From contig FSRD01000001.1 of NCBI GenBank assembly GCA_900129675.1, positions 4,887,501 to 4,951,500 on the forward strand: 64,000 nt of DNA. The letters are read 5' to 3'. The notes below the pieces were generated by a model. It did no database searches. It saw only the letters and a program-made list of their open reading frames with translations, and had not been told where the DNA came from. This document shows positions 24,272-33,574 of the stretch, piece by piece (positions within the stretch are counted from its first letter, which is position 1; the number at the start of each line of letters is the position of its first letter). A program made the translations under genes and the position numbers. The stretch comes from Bradyrhizobium erythrophlei (lineage in GTDB: Bacteria > Pseudomonadota > Alphaproteobacteria > Rhizobiales > Xanthobacteraceae).

Positions 24272-25030
24272 ATGCCCAGTATTGTTGTCAAAAACCTCAC
24301 GATCGATATTCCGGTTCTATCAATTCGCGCACAATCGCTTCGCACCATTGCGGTCGCGAAGGCGCGTGCCATCGGTGGAAGGATTATTGACAGCGGAACG
24401 CAGATCAACGTCGTGCGGGCGCTCGACCAGATCAGCTTCACGCTCGGAAAGGGCGACCGGCTTGGTCTGATCGGATCGAACGGGGCGGGAAAAAGTACGC
24501 TGATCCGTGTTCTTGCCGACATCTACGCCCCGTCGGCGGGAGAGATCGAACGTCAGGGCACGCTCATTCCCATGTTCGATATCGGCATCGGGTTCGACCA
24601 TGAGGCGACGGGCTATGAGAATATCTTTCTGCGCGGAATGATGATGGGTCTGACGCGACGCGAGATCGCGGACCGGACTGATGAAATTGCCGCCTTCAGC
24701 GAGCTCGGCGAATACCTCGATTTTCCGATCCGGACCTATTCGGCGGGTATGACCCTTCGTCTGATGTTTTCGATCGCCACTAGCGTGGCCGGCGACATCA
24801 TTTTGATGGACGAGTGGATTGCCGCCGGTGACGAATCTTTTCAGAACAAGGCACAGAAACGCTTGCTGGAGATCACCGGCAAGGCCGGCATTCTGGTCAT
24901 CGCCTCGCACGATCCCAATACGCTGCTTCGGCACTGCAATCTCGGGATGCGGCTCGAGAAGGGACGCATTGCTGACTTCGGCCCGATCGAAAGAGTATTG
25001 AACCGGCCAGTGCACGCCGCGGCAGAATAA
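24272..25030 (+). CDS. Polysaccharide ABC exporter ATPase (Wzt type, short form)
   Basis: A 252-residue ATPase. Walker A GSNGAGKST (68-76), signature YSAGMTLRL (from residue 156) and Walker B IILMDE (176-181) are intact, and the long N-terminal lead-in before the Walker A is typical of Wzt/KpsT/TagH. There is no C-terminal carbohydrate-binding domain, which is present in Wzt proteins that recognise a chain-end cap. With the permease it would flip undecaprenyl-linked O-antigen across the inner membrane. Confidence 0.88.
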   Translation: MPSIVVKNLTIDIPVLSIRAQSLRTIAVAKARAIGGRIIDSGTQINVVRALDQISFTLGKGDRLGLIGSNGAGKSTLIRVLADIYAPSAGEIERQGTLIPMFDIGIGFDHEATGYENIFLRGMMMGLTRREIADRTDEIAAFSELGEYLDFPIRTYSAGMTLRLMFSIATSVAGDIILMDEWIAAGDESFQNKAQKRLLEITGKAGILVIASHDPNTLLRHCNLGMRLEKGRIADFGPIERVLNRPVHAAAE

Positions 25031-25615
25031 CCAAATCGATAAACCTAGGCGATCGAGCGAAGCTTCAGAGGCGCGCTAAAGTTTTGGAGGCGGGATGCCG
25101 CGGACGCTCTCGGGATGCGTTTGGTCCAACAGACCGTGGGGCAGGTCGCTATCGATTTCGATCCGCTGTTCGCTGCCGACGCTCCGGAGCGAATGAATCT
25201 AAACTGACCATCGAAGCTCGCAGATTCTGGATCTGTAACTTTCAACAGTGCGAATGGGACACGGATACTTGATCACTCTTTCGACATTTAGCGGACCATT
25301 TCAGTCAGGGAATGGCAATCACGACGACATTAGTTCAGCGAGAGAAGCGACGACATTTTCACCTGACCGAATAATCGAGGCAATGTCGTCACCGATCTGT
25401 CGAAATGATGCGCCGCCTTCCGGCGCTCAGCTGGAACGGGCATGTAGCCATGTTGTAAGCCATGTTAGAGATCCAATAGCGCAAATTAGAGGTCTAATAG
25501 CGCAAAGGGAAGGTGGAAGTATTAGCCACCTATGATCCGAAGGCGCCGGTGGTATCTACACCACACTGCTCAATGCAGGAGATCGAAGCTGGGAAGAGTT
25601 CGAGGAGGAGTGGCT
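25031..25615. other. Non-coding gap before the first TIGR04372-type gene
   Basis: About 585 bases with no supported gene. It contains a two-copy tandem repeat at 25465-25506 (listed separately). Base composition is noticeably more AT-rich than in the flagellar block. Confidence 0.45.
25465..25506. repeat. Tandem repeat, two 21-bp units
   Basis: Two adjacent 21-bp units (25465-25485 and 25486-25506) agree at 19 of 21 positions; each ends AATAGCGCAAA. They lie 110 bases upstream of the next gene, in its likely promoter or leader, and could bind a regulator twice with one-turn-pair spacing. Confidence 0.55.
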
Positions 25616-27589
25616 ATGAGCGTGACTGATCATAAGCTCGACACAGCGAGAGACCTCACGTGGCGAGAGCCCCTGCCCGAAACGGCAGGGGTGCGCGCTA
25701 TGCTGAGCGCGATATTAACATTTATGTTGCGTCGCATGCGCCGTCTCTCGTTCGCACTGACTGTTCGTGCCTTCAGTTTCAGCGACCGGCTTGGCCGCTG
25801 CATCTTGCATTTCTCGCTGCTCAAAGAGCGCGTGGACCCCGATGCTCCTTGGCATAATCCCGAATCGCTTTCTTCCGCCTGGTTAATATCGCGATTCCCA
25901 CGAGAAACAGCCTTTGTCTCGTTGCAGATTGCCGCATCTGATACCTTTCTTTTTCCGCATGCCGTAAGCGCGTGGCGTCAATTGGACACGACGCGACTAG
26001 AGAGTATGGCCAGCTCTTATTTTGAGATCGGACGCTTCCATCGAGCGAAAGAGGCTCTTGAGTGTGCAGCGGTCTTGCATTTTAGATCTCCTTATTTCTC
26101 GTACATGCTCGGCTCGCTTTATCTTCTGGCGGGAGATGAGTCCAAGGCAGCAGCGTGTGCACGAGAGGCCGTCAAACTTGATCCTGGCTATCTGGCGCCT
26201 TCGGAGTACTTCTTCCTAACGACTGACAAGTCACCACCATACCGCCCAACCCAATACGATACTGTCTTCGGCGAGGATGGATTGCTTCGCAGCCTCTACG
26301 ACTCGACCGGGCAGAGAGTTCTTCACGTTGGGGCGGGGCAGCTGCGCCCTTTGCTTCATTCTAAAGCCATGGAAAAACGAGCGATACTCCGCAAGTTGGC
26401 TCAACCAAGTCCGTCGTTGGCTAGATTTCTGAGCGAAAGGAATATCGATTTTCAGCAGATGCACGTGCTGCCCTGGGAGTGGACAAGCCAAATTGGCCAC
26501 CTGGGAATGCTTGAGATCATGCTTAGAATGAGGAAGCTCGGCTGGTGGGAAGGGCATGCGATACTGTTGACGCACGAGAATCAAATAGCAAACCGCACTT
26601 TCCTCTCGTTGCTGGAAGATGAAGCGGGCTTAACGATCATCAGTGATAGCCACAATGATGTTTCAAGGGAACTCGCCTCGTTGTTGCCGTCGCACGGCAT
26701 GCCATATTATGCTTGGAGATATCCGAACGCCCAAGTCGTCCCTTGGCACGAAGCTGCCGCGCTGGCTATATGCGAATGGGAGCGTCAAAATTTGGGTTAC
26801 CCTCTTCGAGGTGTTTTCGACAGGAAATTTGGCGACGATACTTCGATCGTGGAAAAGGCACGAGATGCCTTTCGCGAATGGGGTATTGGGCCAAATGATT
26901 GGTATGTTTGTGTTCACATGCGTGAACCGAGCTACATTGGCGCCGACGCAGATCGCGGTCAAAACAATCGGAATGCGAATCCAAAAAATTATGAAGAAGC
27001 TCTCAGGTACATTACGAGCCAAGGCGGGTGGGTTCTGAAACTTGGTGCTCCTCAATCCCCACCGTTACCGGGAATGGAGCGAGTAGTCGACTATGCTCGG
27101 AGCCGGCACAAGTCAGATTCATTGGATATTTATTTGATTCGCCATGCCAAGTTCTTCGTTGGTACAACATCTGGCTTGGTCAATGTCGCAGTGAGTTTCG
27201 GTCTGCCGACCGCGCAAGTTAACTGCCTGACGACGGAATCGCAATTGTGGCATTCCGGAGTGAGATTCTGCCTTAAACCAATTGTTCGAGCAGATGGACG
27301 CATGTTGACACAGAAGGAACTGATTTCGTCGCAATGGCGATGGGGCCTGTTTACCGTCGACACGATGCGGTACTACAATTTGACAGCCGCGGACAATAGT
27401 TCAGACGAAATACTGGAAACGGTCCGAGAAGTTCACTCTATCGCGGGAGGCGCCAAGTACATGGATGGCGCAGAGGATGTTCGGCTCCGCGAGCAATGGA
27501 AGAATGGTCTCGAAGTGCGTCATCACTATGGATGTGCGCTACCGAGCGCATATTTCCTGCGGAAGCATGGGATGAGATTTCTAGCTTAG
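25616..27589 (+). CDS. TIGR04372-type putative glycosyltransferase with TPR-like region
   Basis: A 657-residue protein. Residues about 130-190 read like tetratricopeptide repeats (SSYFEIGRFHRAKEALECAA, MLGSLYLLAGDESKAAACAR). The C-terminal domain carries the family segments HVGAGQLRPLLHSKA, DWYVCVHMREPSYIG, FFVGTTSGLVNVAVSFGLP and DNSSDEILETVREV. I take the family to be TIGR04372, found in surface-polysaccharide loci and considered glycosyltransferase-like; the reaction is not known. GAGGAGGAG precedes the ATG at 25616. A paralogue lies inverted at 29371-31341. Its stop is directly abutted by a broken IS5-family transposase. Confidence 0.75.
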   Translation: MSVTDHKLDTARDLTWREPLPETAGVRAMLSAILTFMLRRMRRLSFALTVRAFSFSDRLGRCILHFSLLKERVDPDAPWHNPESLSSAWLISRFPRETAFVSLQIAASDTFLFPHAVSAWRQLDTTRLESMASSYFEIGRFHRAKEALECAAVLHFRSPYFSYMLGSLYLLAGDESKAAACAREAVKLDPGYLAPSEYFFLTTDKSPPYRPTQYDTVFGEDGLLRSLYDSTGQRVLHVGAGQLRPLLHSKAMEKRAILRKLAQPSPSLARFLSERNIDFQQMHVLPWEWTSQIGHLGMLEIMLRMRKLGWWEGHAILLTHENQIANRTFLSLLEDEAGLTIISDSHNDVSRELASLLPSHGMPYYAWRYPNAQVVPWHEAAALAICEWERQNLGYPLRGVFDRKFGDDTSIVEKARDAFREWGIGPNDWYVCVHMREPSYIGADADRGQNNRNANPKNYEEALRYITSQGGWVLKLGAPQSPPLPGMERVVDYARSRHKSDSLDIYLIRHAKFFVGTTSGLVNVAVSFGLPTAQVNCLTTESQLWHSGVRFCLKPIVRADGRMLTQKELISSQWRWGLFTVDTMRYYNLTAADNSSDEILETVREVHSIAGGAKYMDGAEDVRLREQWKNGLEVRHHYGCALPSAYFLRKHGMRFLA

Positions 27590-27591
27590 CA

Positions 27592-28257
27592 GCCGCCCGC
27601 GAAGCCCTGGAGCTGCTGCTGGCTGAGAGTCTGCGACTGGCTCACGAGAGCGGGGCCTTACGGAGCAAGGACCTGGCGAGGGTCACGGTCGACACCACGG
27701 TGCAGCCCAAGAACGTCGCCTTCCCGACGGACGCCAAGCTGTTGCACGAGGCCATCAAAGGCCTCAACCGCCTGGCCAACAAGCACCGAGTGCGGCTGTG
27801 GCAATCCATGCCCCCGAGACCGTATGCATCGGCAAGGGCAAGGCCAGCGCGCCTTACGGCGTTCAGTTCGTGCTGCACGCCAAGGCGCTGCCTGGTAACC
27901 CATACGACGGGCACACCCTGCGCGACGACGTCATCGACCACGCCCAAAAACTCACCGGGTGCGCGCCTATGTCGACAAGGGGTACCGTGGACACGATGCG
28001 CAAAATCCACGCCGCGTCTTCATCTCGGGACAGGAGCGCGGCGTCTTCGGCGCCGTCAAGCGCGAGCTGCGACGCCAATCCGCGATCGAGCCCATGATCG
28101 GCCACCTCAAGGCCGAAGGTCATCTCGACCGCTGCTATCTCAAAGGTCGCGCCGGCGACGCCGCCAACGCCCATGGCTGAGGGTTCTTTTGCGCCTATTC
28201 CTGATCGCGTTCTTGCGCTTCTTGATCAGCCGATCAACGCTCAATCCAGCTTGTTAA
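27592..28257 (+). pseudogene. IS5-family transposase remnant
   Basis: Pieces of one transposase in three frames: ALELLLAESLRLAHESGALR to RVTVDTTVQPKNVAFPTDAK (first Asp), then after an internal deletion near 27812 APETVCIGKGKASAPYG and ALPGNPYDGHTL, then after a shift near 27958 RAYVDKGYRGHD (second Asp) and IEPMIGHLKAEGHL (Glu), then a shift near 28170 and a C-terminus ending LNPAC with stop at 28257. The first 100 or more residues are missing; the fragment begins immediately after the stop of the upstream gene. It cannot encode an active enzyme. Confidence 0.85.
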
Positions 28258-28265
28258 AGAACGAC

Positions 28266-28307
28266 CAGATAGTAGAAAGATATTTGAGCGCTTCCATAGA
28301 AGTGTGG
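28266..28307 (-). pseudogene. 42-bp tail fragment of a TIGR04372-type gene
   Basis: Read on the minus strand this encodes PHFYGSAQISFYYL, the last conserved segment of the paralogue at 29371-31341 (PHFYGSAQISLYYL, DNA 29419-29460). The two 42-bp stretches differ at two positions. It sits between the IS5 remnant and the stop of the methyltransferase gene and shows that a third copy or a duplicated end of the gene was once here. Confidence 0.7.
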
Positions 28308-28310
28308 GAC

Positions 28311-29192
28311 CTATTGGCGAAGCGCATTGCGTATTCTACGCTGAACATCCTTCCACCTTCGCCAATTCCTAGTTCTCTCGCGATTTACGCTGCCCGTCCC
28401 GACTTGCTCGTTTCCTTTGTAGCGTGCGGCCATCGCTTGGTTTACGGGCGAGTGCGCGGTAGCGATCTCCAGCGCGCAGCGAAATCCGCTACTACGGGTT
28501 TTGCGCAGGATGACATGAATGTTTAGCGCGGGAATGCGATTGTCTTGGGAAAGATGATCAAGCCGGTCTAAAATACTACTTCCTGTACGGGTTTGAATTT
28601 CCAATTGATCAATCTTGCTCTCTCCGGCCGGCGTGACGAATAGATCGAGGATTTCGTAGCCGTTTGCCTCTGCCATCTCTCGAAAGAACAGCGGCGTGTA
28701 GCAATAGTAACCGTGATCCAAATATCCACTTGCCGGAAGCTGATGGTAGATGATGCCTCCGACTTTCGTGGCATCGTGCATCACCTCAAAACAGTTCCAC
28801 TGATTGAAGATGTGCTCAGTCGTTCCAAAGTTGAGAACTACGTCATAGCGGCTAACCATGTATTTCGGCAGCTTGTCGAAGTTTAAATCAAGAATCTCCG
28901 TTTTAAGGCCCGGGCATACATCGATCGAATTGTATTCGATATTGGTTAGGTCGGCGATCTCGGAAAACAAGGTCGTTCTCTCTTCCGAGCGCGGCGTCGA
29001 AAAATAAACCAGCCGTTGAATCTCTTTTTCGAGGTTAGCATCGGAAATCGTCTGCCCCTGAGACGCGACGAACTCCCGGATCTGCTCGTCACGAGCGAAA
29101 TACACATTTTGCGGCCCGATATCGAGTATTTTATTTCTCTCTGGCGTCAGCAAGCCCTTCCGCTGCAAGTACAGCGGACCGTCAAGGTTCAT
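28311..29192 (-). CDS. Putative SAM-dependent methyltransferase
   Basis: A 293-residue protein. KILDIGPQNVYFARDE stands where the glycine-rich SAM loop would be, EYNSIDVCPGLKTEILDLNF provides the acidic strand-2 residue region, and YDVVLNFGTTEHIFNQWNCF resembles the post-II segment of class I methyltransferases. The remaining C-terminus is unassigned. ATG 29192 is preferred; GTG at 29249 is an alternative. It lies between two TIGR04372-type genes and may methylate the same glycan. Its stop is 3 bases from the 42-bp tail fragment of a TIGR04372 gene, so its C-terminus may not be original. Confidence 0.55.
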   Translation of the reverse strand: MNLDGPLYLQRKGLLTPERNKILDIGPQNVYFARDEQIREFVASQGQTISDANLEKEIQRLVYFSTPRSEERTTLFSEIADLTNIEYNSIDVCPGLKTEILDLNFDKLPKYMVSRYDVVLNFGTTEHIFNQWNCFEVMHDATKVGGIIYHQLPASGYLDHGYYCYTPLFFREMAEANGYEILDLFVTPAGESKIDQLEIQTRTGSSILDRLDHLSQDNRIPALNIHVILRKTRSSGFRCALEIATAHSPVNQAMAARYKGNEQVGTGSVNRERTRNWRRWKDVQRRIRNALRQ

Positions 29193-29370
29193 TGCCACGT
29201 CACTGTCCTTTCTCGATTTATGTCCCCATTTCCAGGAAGGTACCACCACAACTCGTGTCGAGCCAAGATCAATAGATTGGGACCCGCAGTGTGCATTTGA
29301 ACCAAAGGGATAGTTGGAAGCGCCTGTCGGCCGACCGCAGTAAACGAAACGTCGTCTAGTTTTGGATGGC

Positions 29371-31341
29371 TTAGTTAAGGCGCGGCATGGGAGAAAGGAG
29401 CGACGCTTGGTGCTTTTTCAGATAGTAGAGCGATATTTGAGCGCTTCCATAGAAGTGTGGCATGCTTAAACTTTCTTGCCATCGCGAATTCAGGTCACTG
29501 GCCGCTTCAACGCTGGCGGCATAATCGTTGGCCTTGCCTGTTGCGAGCGCCATGACTTCCTTCACGGTCTCCAGAATCTCGTCTGAAGTGTTGTCGATCG
29601 GCGTTGCGCCGTGCCGCGCCAGCACTGCTGCATCGAATTGCCGCCAACGCCATGGAGACCGTGTCAGTTCCGTTTGTGAAAGCGCGCAGCCGTTCTGCAG
29701 AACAATTCGTTTCGGTGCAAAACGCACCTGTCGATGCCAAAGTTGAGCGTCCGTGCTGATGCAGTTGACCAGGGCCGCCGGAACTCCAAAGCTGATCGCC
29801 ACATTCGTTAGCCCGGAAGTAGTGCCGATAAAAAAACTGGCGCCGCGGATAAGAGCTATATCCATGAGGCCGGATTTGTAGGTACCGCGGCCGTAATCGA
29901 TGACCCGCGGCATCGGTGGAAGCTCCGGCGAGTCTTTTGCGCCGAGCTTGATGACCCAGCCGCCCAGTCCCGTAATGTATTCGACCGCCGCTCGATAATT
30001 TTCGACGTCGCTGTTGCGGTGGCTCTGGCCGAGGCCCCTTGCTTCGCCGTAAAATGCCCCATCGCGCAAATGAAGACAGACATACCAGTCGTCCGGCGTC
30101 ATTCCCCAAGAACGTCTCGCTTGATCGAGGGTTGTGGCCAAGGATTCGCTGGATTCAAATTTCCGGTCGAACTCGACGCGCAGTGGGGGTTGCCGGCCTT
30201 CCTCGTCCCACAGACGAATTGCCAATGCTGCGGCCTCCGACCATTGTACGACCGTCCCATCCGGCATTTCGAACGCGTTGAAGCTCATCCCGCGGTACCG
30301 CTGCAAAGAGGAGAGCTCGCGGGCGATCTCGCGGGGGACGCTCCCGCCCACCGAGAGCAGTTTGGCGCGATGTTCGAACAGGGACAGGAACGCAAAATTC
30401 GCGACTCTGCCGTAGTCGACGAGCACAATTGGCTCGCCCGTCCACCAACCAAGTTCGCGCATGCGCAATTCGATGTCGAGCATTCCCTGGTGCCCTATTT
30501 GTGTTTGCCATTCCGAAGCAAACACTTTGACATCAGAGAGAGAAATGCCGAGATCGGCCAGGTACGATGCGCACGCTGACGAAACGGGCGGCTTGCTTTT
30601 TTGTATGCGTTTCTGAGCTTCGAATGCCTTGGAGTACAGCCCAGTGCTGAGTTGCCCCATCCCGACGTGGGTCACCCGCTGACCGAGATAGTTGTAGGCA
30701 TCGAACAACCGGCCGTCTCGTCCAGCCGCAACATCAAGTCGCGTGGGGCGGTAAGCAAACGGGTCCCTCGCAGCCAGATTTTGGTGGGGAGCCATCAAGT
30801 GAGGCATACCTGCGGTTGCGGTTCGAAGCGCCATGTCGGCGTCGCTCTCGCTACCGGCACATAGTTCGAGAAGTCCCCGAAAGTGAGCGGTCGATGGATC
30901 AAAATCGAAAGCTTCTTCGCCGCCCGAATTGGTGAGCAGGGCGCGCGCTCGCTCAAATTCCCCCAGCTCGAATAGCGCGCGCGCCATCAGCAAGGTCATG
31001 GCGCTTGTTCGAGCGCCCGGATTCAGCTCCTCAATGGCTTTAACCGCCTCCTGATGCCTGCCTAATGCATATAAGACATGCGATGACGCGACCGGCATCC
31101 ACATTTTACTTTGGAGCAGCGACGGCAAGTGCGGTTTGTTCTTTTGCCGAGCCGCCATAGCGGAAATCAGGTGGAGAAGCAAAGTGTGTTGTCCCGGCAA
31201 ACGCAGCGCTTGCGCGAGTATCGCGATGCCGAGGACCACGCGAACTGGCAGATAAGGCAGCACTAAGTCGGCGAGCCGAATGATGACCCGTCTTACCCGG
31301 GATTTTGCACCGCGGATGATCCTTCGGGCCAGGCGTTGCAT
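29371..31341 (-). CDS. TIGR04372-type putative glycosyltransferase, second copy
   Basis: A 656-residue paralogue of the product of 25616-27589, clearly alignable along its length: HVGMGQLSTGLYSKA, DWYVCLHLRDGAFYG, FFIGTTSGLTNVAISFGVP and DNTSDEILETVKEV match. The N-terminal part has TPR-like segments (LLMARALFELGEFERARALL). It is probably a glycan-building enzyme of the O-antigen region. It is in the same direction as the long downstream-facing cluster starting at 47024, 150 bases after the methyltransferase gene, and could be its last member. Confidence 0.75.
   Translation of the reverse strand: MQRLARRIIRGAKSRVRRVIIRLADLVLPYLPVRVVLGIAILAQALRLPGQHTLLLHLISAMAARQKNKPHLPSLLQSKMWMPVASSHVLYALGRHQEAVKAIEELNPGARTSAMTLLMARALFELGEFERARALLTNSGGEEAFDFDPSTAHFRGLLELCAGSESDADMALRTATAGMPHLMAPHQNLAARDPFAYRPTRLDVAAGRDGRLFDAYNYLGQRVTHVGMGQLSTGLYSKAFEAQKRIQKSKPPVSSACASYLADLGISLSDVKVFASEWQTQIGHQGMLDIELRMRELGWWTGEPIVLVDYGRVANFAFLSLFEHRAKLLSVGGSVPREIARELSSLQRYRGMSFNAFEMPDGTVVQWSEAAALAIRLWDEEGRQPPLRVEFDRKFESSESLATTLDQARRSWGMTPDDWYVCLHLRDGAFYGEARGLGQSHRNSDVENYRAAVEYITGLGGWVIKLGAKDSPELPPMPRVIDYGRGTYKSGLMDIALIRGASFFIGTTSGLTNVAISFGVPAALVNCISTDAQLWHRQVRFAPKRIVLQNGCALSQTELTRSPWRWRQFDAAVLARHGATPIDNTSDEILETVKEVMALATGKANDYAASVEAASDLNSRWQESLSMPHFYGSAQISLYYLKKHQASLLSPMPRLN
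29419..29460 (-). repeat. 42-bp direct repeat partner of 28266-28307
   Basis: Part of the 3' coding end of the second TIGR04372-type gene; 40 of 42 bases agree with 28266-28307. Recombination between the two copies would delete the methyltransferase gene between them. Confidence 0.7.
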
Positions 31342-31494
31342 CTGATCAACCGACCGGAGTCGTGCATGGCACTAACAAATAGTGCGCCATGGGCTCGTAA
31401 GCCCTGTCCGCTACAGCCCTTATTAACCCGACGTCTGCTGGCGCCACGGCGCCACGACGCACCACCACGCCATCGTGAAGCAGATTGAGTTCCA

Positions 31495-32772
31495 TTATTC
31501 ACTCCTCCTCAAAGCCGCGGCGCCATGCATGTCGATCGTTTTTGCCACTGGCAGGGGAATGAGAAACGTTCCGCCGTTACGAACAAATTCTGCATTTCGA
31601 GTTACAATAGGCTCAGCGTAGATCCACGCGAGAATCACCACGATATCAGGCTTTCGCGCTGCCAGTTCTTGCGAAGGTAAAACCGGAATGTGGGCTCCCG
31701 GGCTGAAGAGGCCGTGCTTCAGCGCGTTGTCGTCGACAATAAATGCGATCCGGGAGGTCAATTCGAAATGGTAGAGCAACGTCGTAGTGGTTGTGGATGC
31801 TCCGTACGCCGCAACCGTCTTGCCTGCCAGAATCGCAGCATCGAGATAGGCAAGCACGTCCTGTTTACGGCTCTCGATGGCCGCAAACCAGTCGCGATAG
31901 ACTTGCGGTTTGGTGATGCCGAGCCGCTCTTCTTCGGCCATGAGTGTCGTCAACTGCGGGGACTTCGGACGTTTTCCCGTCGACATCGGCTGCGCAAAAG
32001 CGCGGATCGAGCCACCCTTCGTCCCTGTCCGCACCACGTCAAAAAGCGTCATGTCGTGGCGATTGAGAAACGTTTCCATCGGCAGCAAGGCGTGATGGGA
32101 GACATGTTCGTGGTAGATGGTGTCGAAAACCATATTGTCGATCATATCGACGATGTAGGACACCTCGAAAACGAAAGCTCCGTCAGGGGCCAATAGCGTG
32201 CGAACTCCGGTGACCACGTCCGACAGGTTGTCGATATGGGCAAATACGTTGTTGGCACAGAACAGTGCTGCCGGTCCGTTTGCGGCCTTGATCTGCCCGG
32301 CAATCCGGCTTGTAAAGAAATCAGGTATGGTCGGTACGCCTTCCTGGGTCGCGATCTTTGCAATCTCGCGAGCCGGGTCGATCCCTTGCACACGCATACC
32401 CTCGGCCTGGAACGCCTTGAGCAGCGAGCCGTCATTGCTGCCGATTTCCACAACAAGACTGTCTTTGGGTATCGCGAGACCCGAAACAACCGATCGGGCA
32501 TAATTGCGGAAGTGCTCCACCAATCCCAGCGAAACCGACGTGCGATAGGTATATTCCCTGAACAGGATTTCCGGATCTACGACATCAAGGTTTTGCAGGT
32601 GACCGCAATCAAAACAGAGATAACAATCGAGCGGATAGACCTGTTGCTTCTCCTGCAAGCGCTCCTGGCTCACGAAGGCATCGCCGATAGCGGATGGAAG
32701 AATCGGGAGAACCAACTGGAGCAAGCTGGATCCGCACAAGCGGCAGGTCGACTTACGCGTCACATGTTGCAT
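31495..32772 (-). CDS. Class I methyltransferase of the sugar C-methyltransferase type
   Basis: A 425-residue protein with the three-part layout of TylCIII-like enzymes that C-methylate nucleotide-linked keto sugars: an N-terminal zinc-binding part (CRLCGS at C10/C13, then CYLCFDCGHLQ), a SAM domain (LVVEIGSNDGSLLKAF), the YHEHVSHHALL segment that holds the catalytic His, and a C-terminal Rossmann-like domain (KTVAAYGASTTTTTLLYH). Substrate would be an NDP-4-keto-sugar from the same cluster. The start at 32772 places the zinc motif at the N-terminus; 41 more codons are open upstream. Confidence 0.85.
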   Translation of the reverse strand: MQHVTRKSTCRLCGSSLLQLVLPILPSAIGDAFVSQERLQEKQQVYPLDCYLCFDCGHLQNLDVVDPEILFREYTYRTSVSLGLVEHFRNYARSVVSGLAIPKDSLVVEIGSNDGSLLKAFQAEGMRVQGIDPAREIAKIATQEGVPTIPDFFTSRIAGQIKAANGPAALFCANNVFAHIDNLSDVVTGVRTLLAPDGAFVFEVSYIVDMIDNMVFDTIYHEHVSHHALLPMETFLNRHDMTLFDVVRTGTKGGSIRAFAQPMSTGKRPKSPQLTTLMAEEERLGITKPQVYRDWFAAIESRKQDVLAYLDAAILAGKTVAAYGASTTTTTLLYHFELTSRIAFIVDDNALKHGLFSPGAHIPVLPSQELAARKPDIVVILAWIYAEPIVTRNAEFVRNGGTFLIPLPVAKTIDMHGAAALRRSE

Positions 32773-32830
32773 TTGCCACCATGTTTCTGCAGAAATGAAT
32801 GGTCGGGCGCCGCGTTCTGGATGTGAATGT

Positions 32831-33574
32831 CTACAAGCCAGCGAAGTTTTTTGCCACTTCTTCGGGCCATACCACTGAAACCCCGCCGTCAACAATCAGC
32901 GACTGTCCATTGATGAAAGATGCTTGTTCGCTGCACAGGAAATTCAAGGCATTCGCTGAATCCTCGGCATGGCCCATGCGCCGCAGTGGAACAAGCCGTT
33001 CGTAAACATCCGCCAAGCTGGCATTGTTTTCGTAAAACTGGCGGGACTCATCCTTCATGTAGGTCAACGGCATTATGGCGTTGACACGGATACCGCGCCG
33101 TCCCAGCGTTGAAGCATAGTACCGAACCATTTCGTTCAGCCCCGCTTTGACCACGTGATAGCCGACCGGCTGAGACGCTCCGACGAATTGCGCGTAAACC
33201 GAGCTGACGACGCCGATGGCACGATCGCCGGCTGACGTGAAATGATCCGCGAATCCCTCGATCAAGCACCTCGAGGCCGTCAGGCCAACCTGGATCTCGC
33301 CCTCCCACGGGTCGCCTTGACCGCGAAACCGTTGACAGAGGACCAGATAGCTTATCTGTCCCAAAGCGTCGCATGCCTTGGTCCAGACGCCGTCGAGGCT
33401 GTCCACGACTTCGAGGTCGACGGCAATATGGCGGACTTTCGAGTTCCCGGCGTGTCGAGGCGATGGCTGCCGGGAAATGATCGTGACGTCAAATCCGCGC
33501 GCCAGCAGCCGCTCGACGACGACAAGTCCAAGACCACGCGTCCCCCCAACTACGACGGCGTGTTGAGCGCTCAC
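32831..33574 (-). CDS. Short-chain dehydrogenase/reductase
   Basis: A 247-residue classical SDR. Cofactor loop VVVGGTRGLGLVVVE, active-site Ser in GVVSSVYAQF, and YHVVK as the YxxxK pair followed by RGIRVNAIMPL. It would reduce or oxidise a hydroxyl/keto group, here most likely on a sugar intermediate. The start is a GTG overlapping the stop of the cupin gene (GTGA), indicating translational coupling. Confidence 0.85.
   Translation of the reverse strand: MSAQHAVVVGGTRGLGLVVVERLLARGFDVTIISRQPSPRHAGNSKVRHIAVDLEVVDSLDGVWTKACDALGQISYLVLCQRFRGQGDPWEGEIQVGLTASRCLIEGFADHFTSAGDRAIGVVSSVYAQFVGASQPVGYHVVKAGLNEMVRYYASTLGRRGIRVNAIMPLTYMKDESRQFYENNASLADVYERLVPLRRMGHAEDSANALNFLCSEQASFINGQSLIVDGGVSVVWPEEVAKNFAGL

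Noticed and set aside
31293..31502. Small minus-strand gene before the second TIGR04372-type gene
   Set aside because: Arg/Gly-rich, overlaps the N-terminus of the glycosyltransferase gene and lacks a ribosome site.
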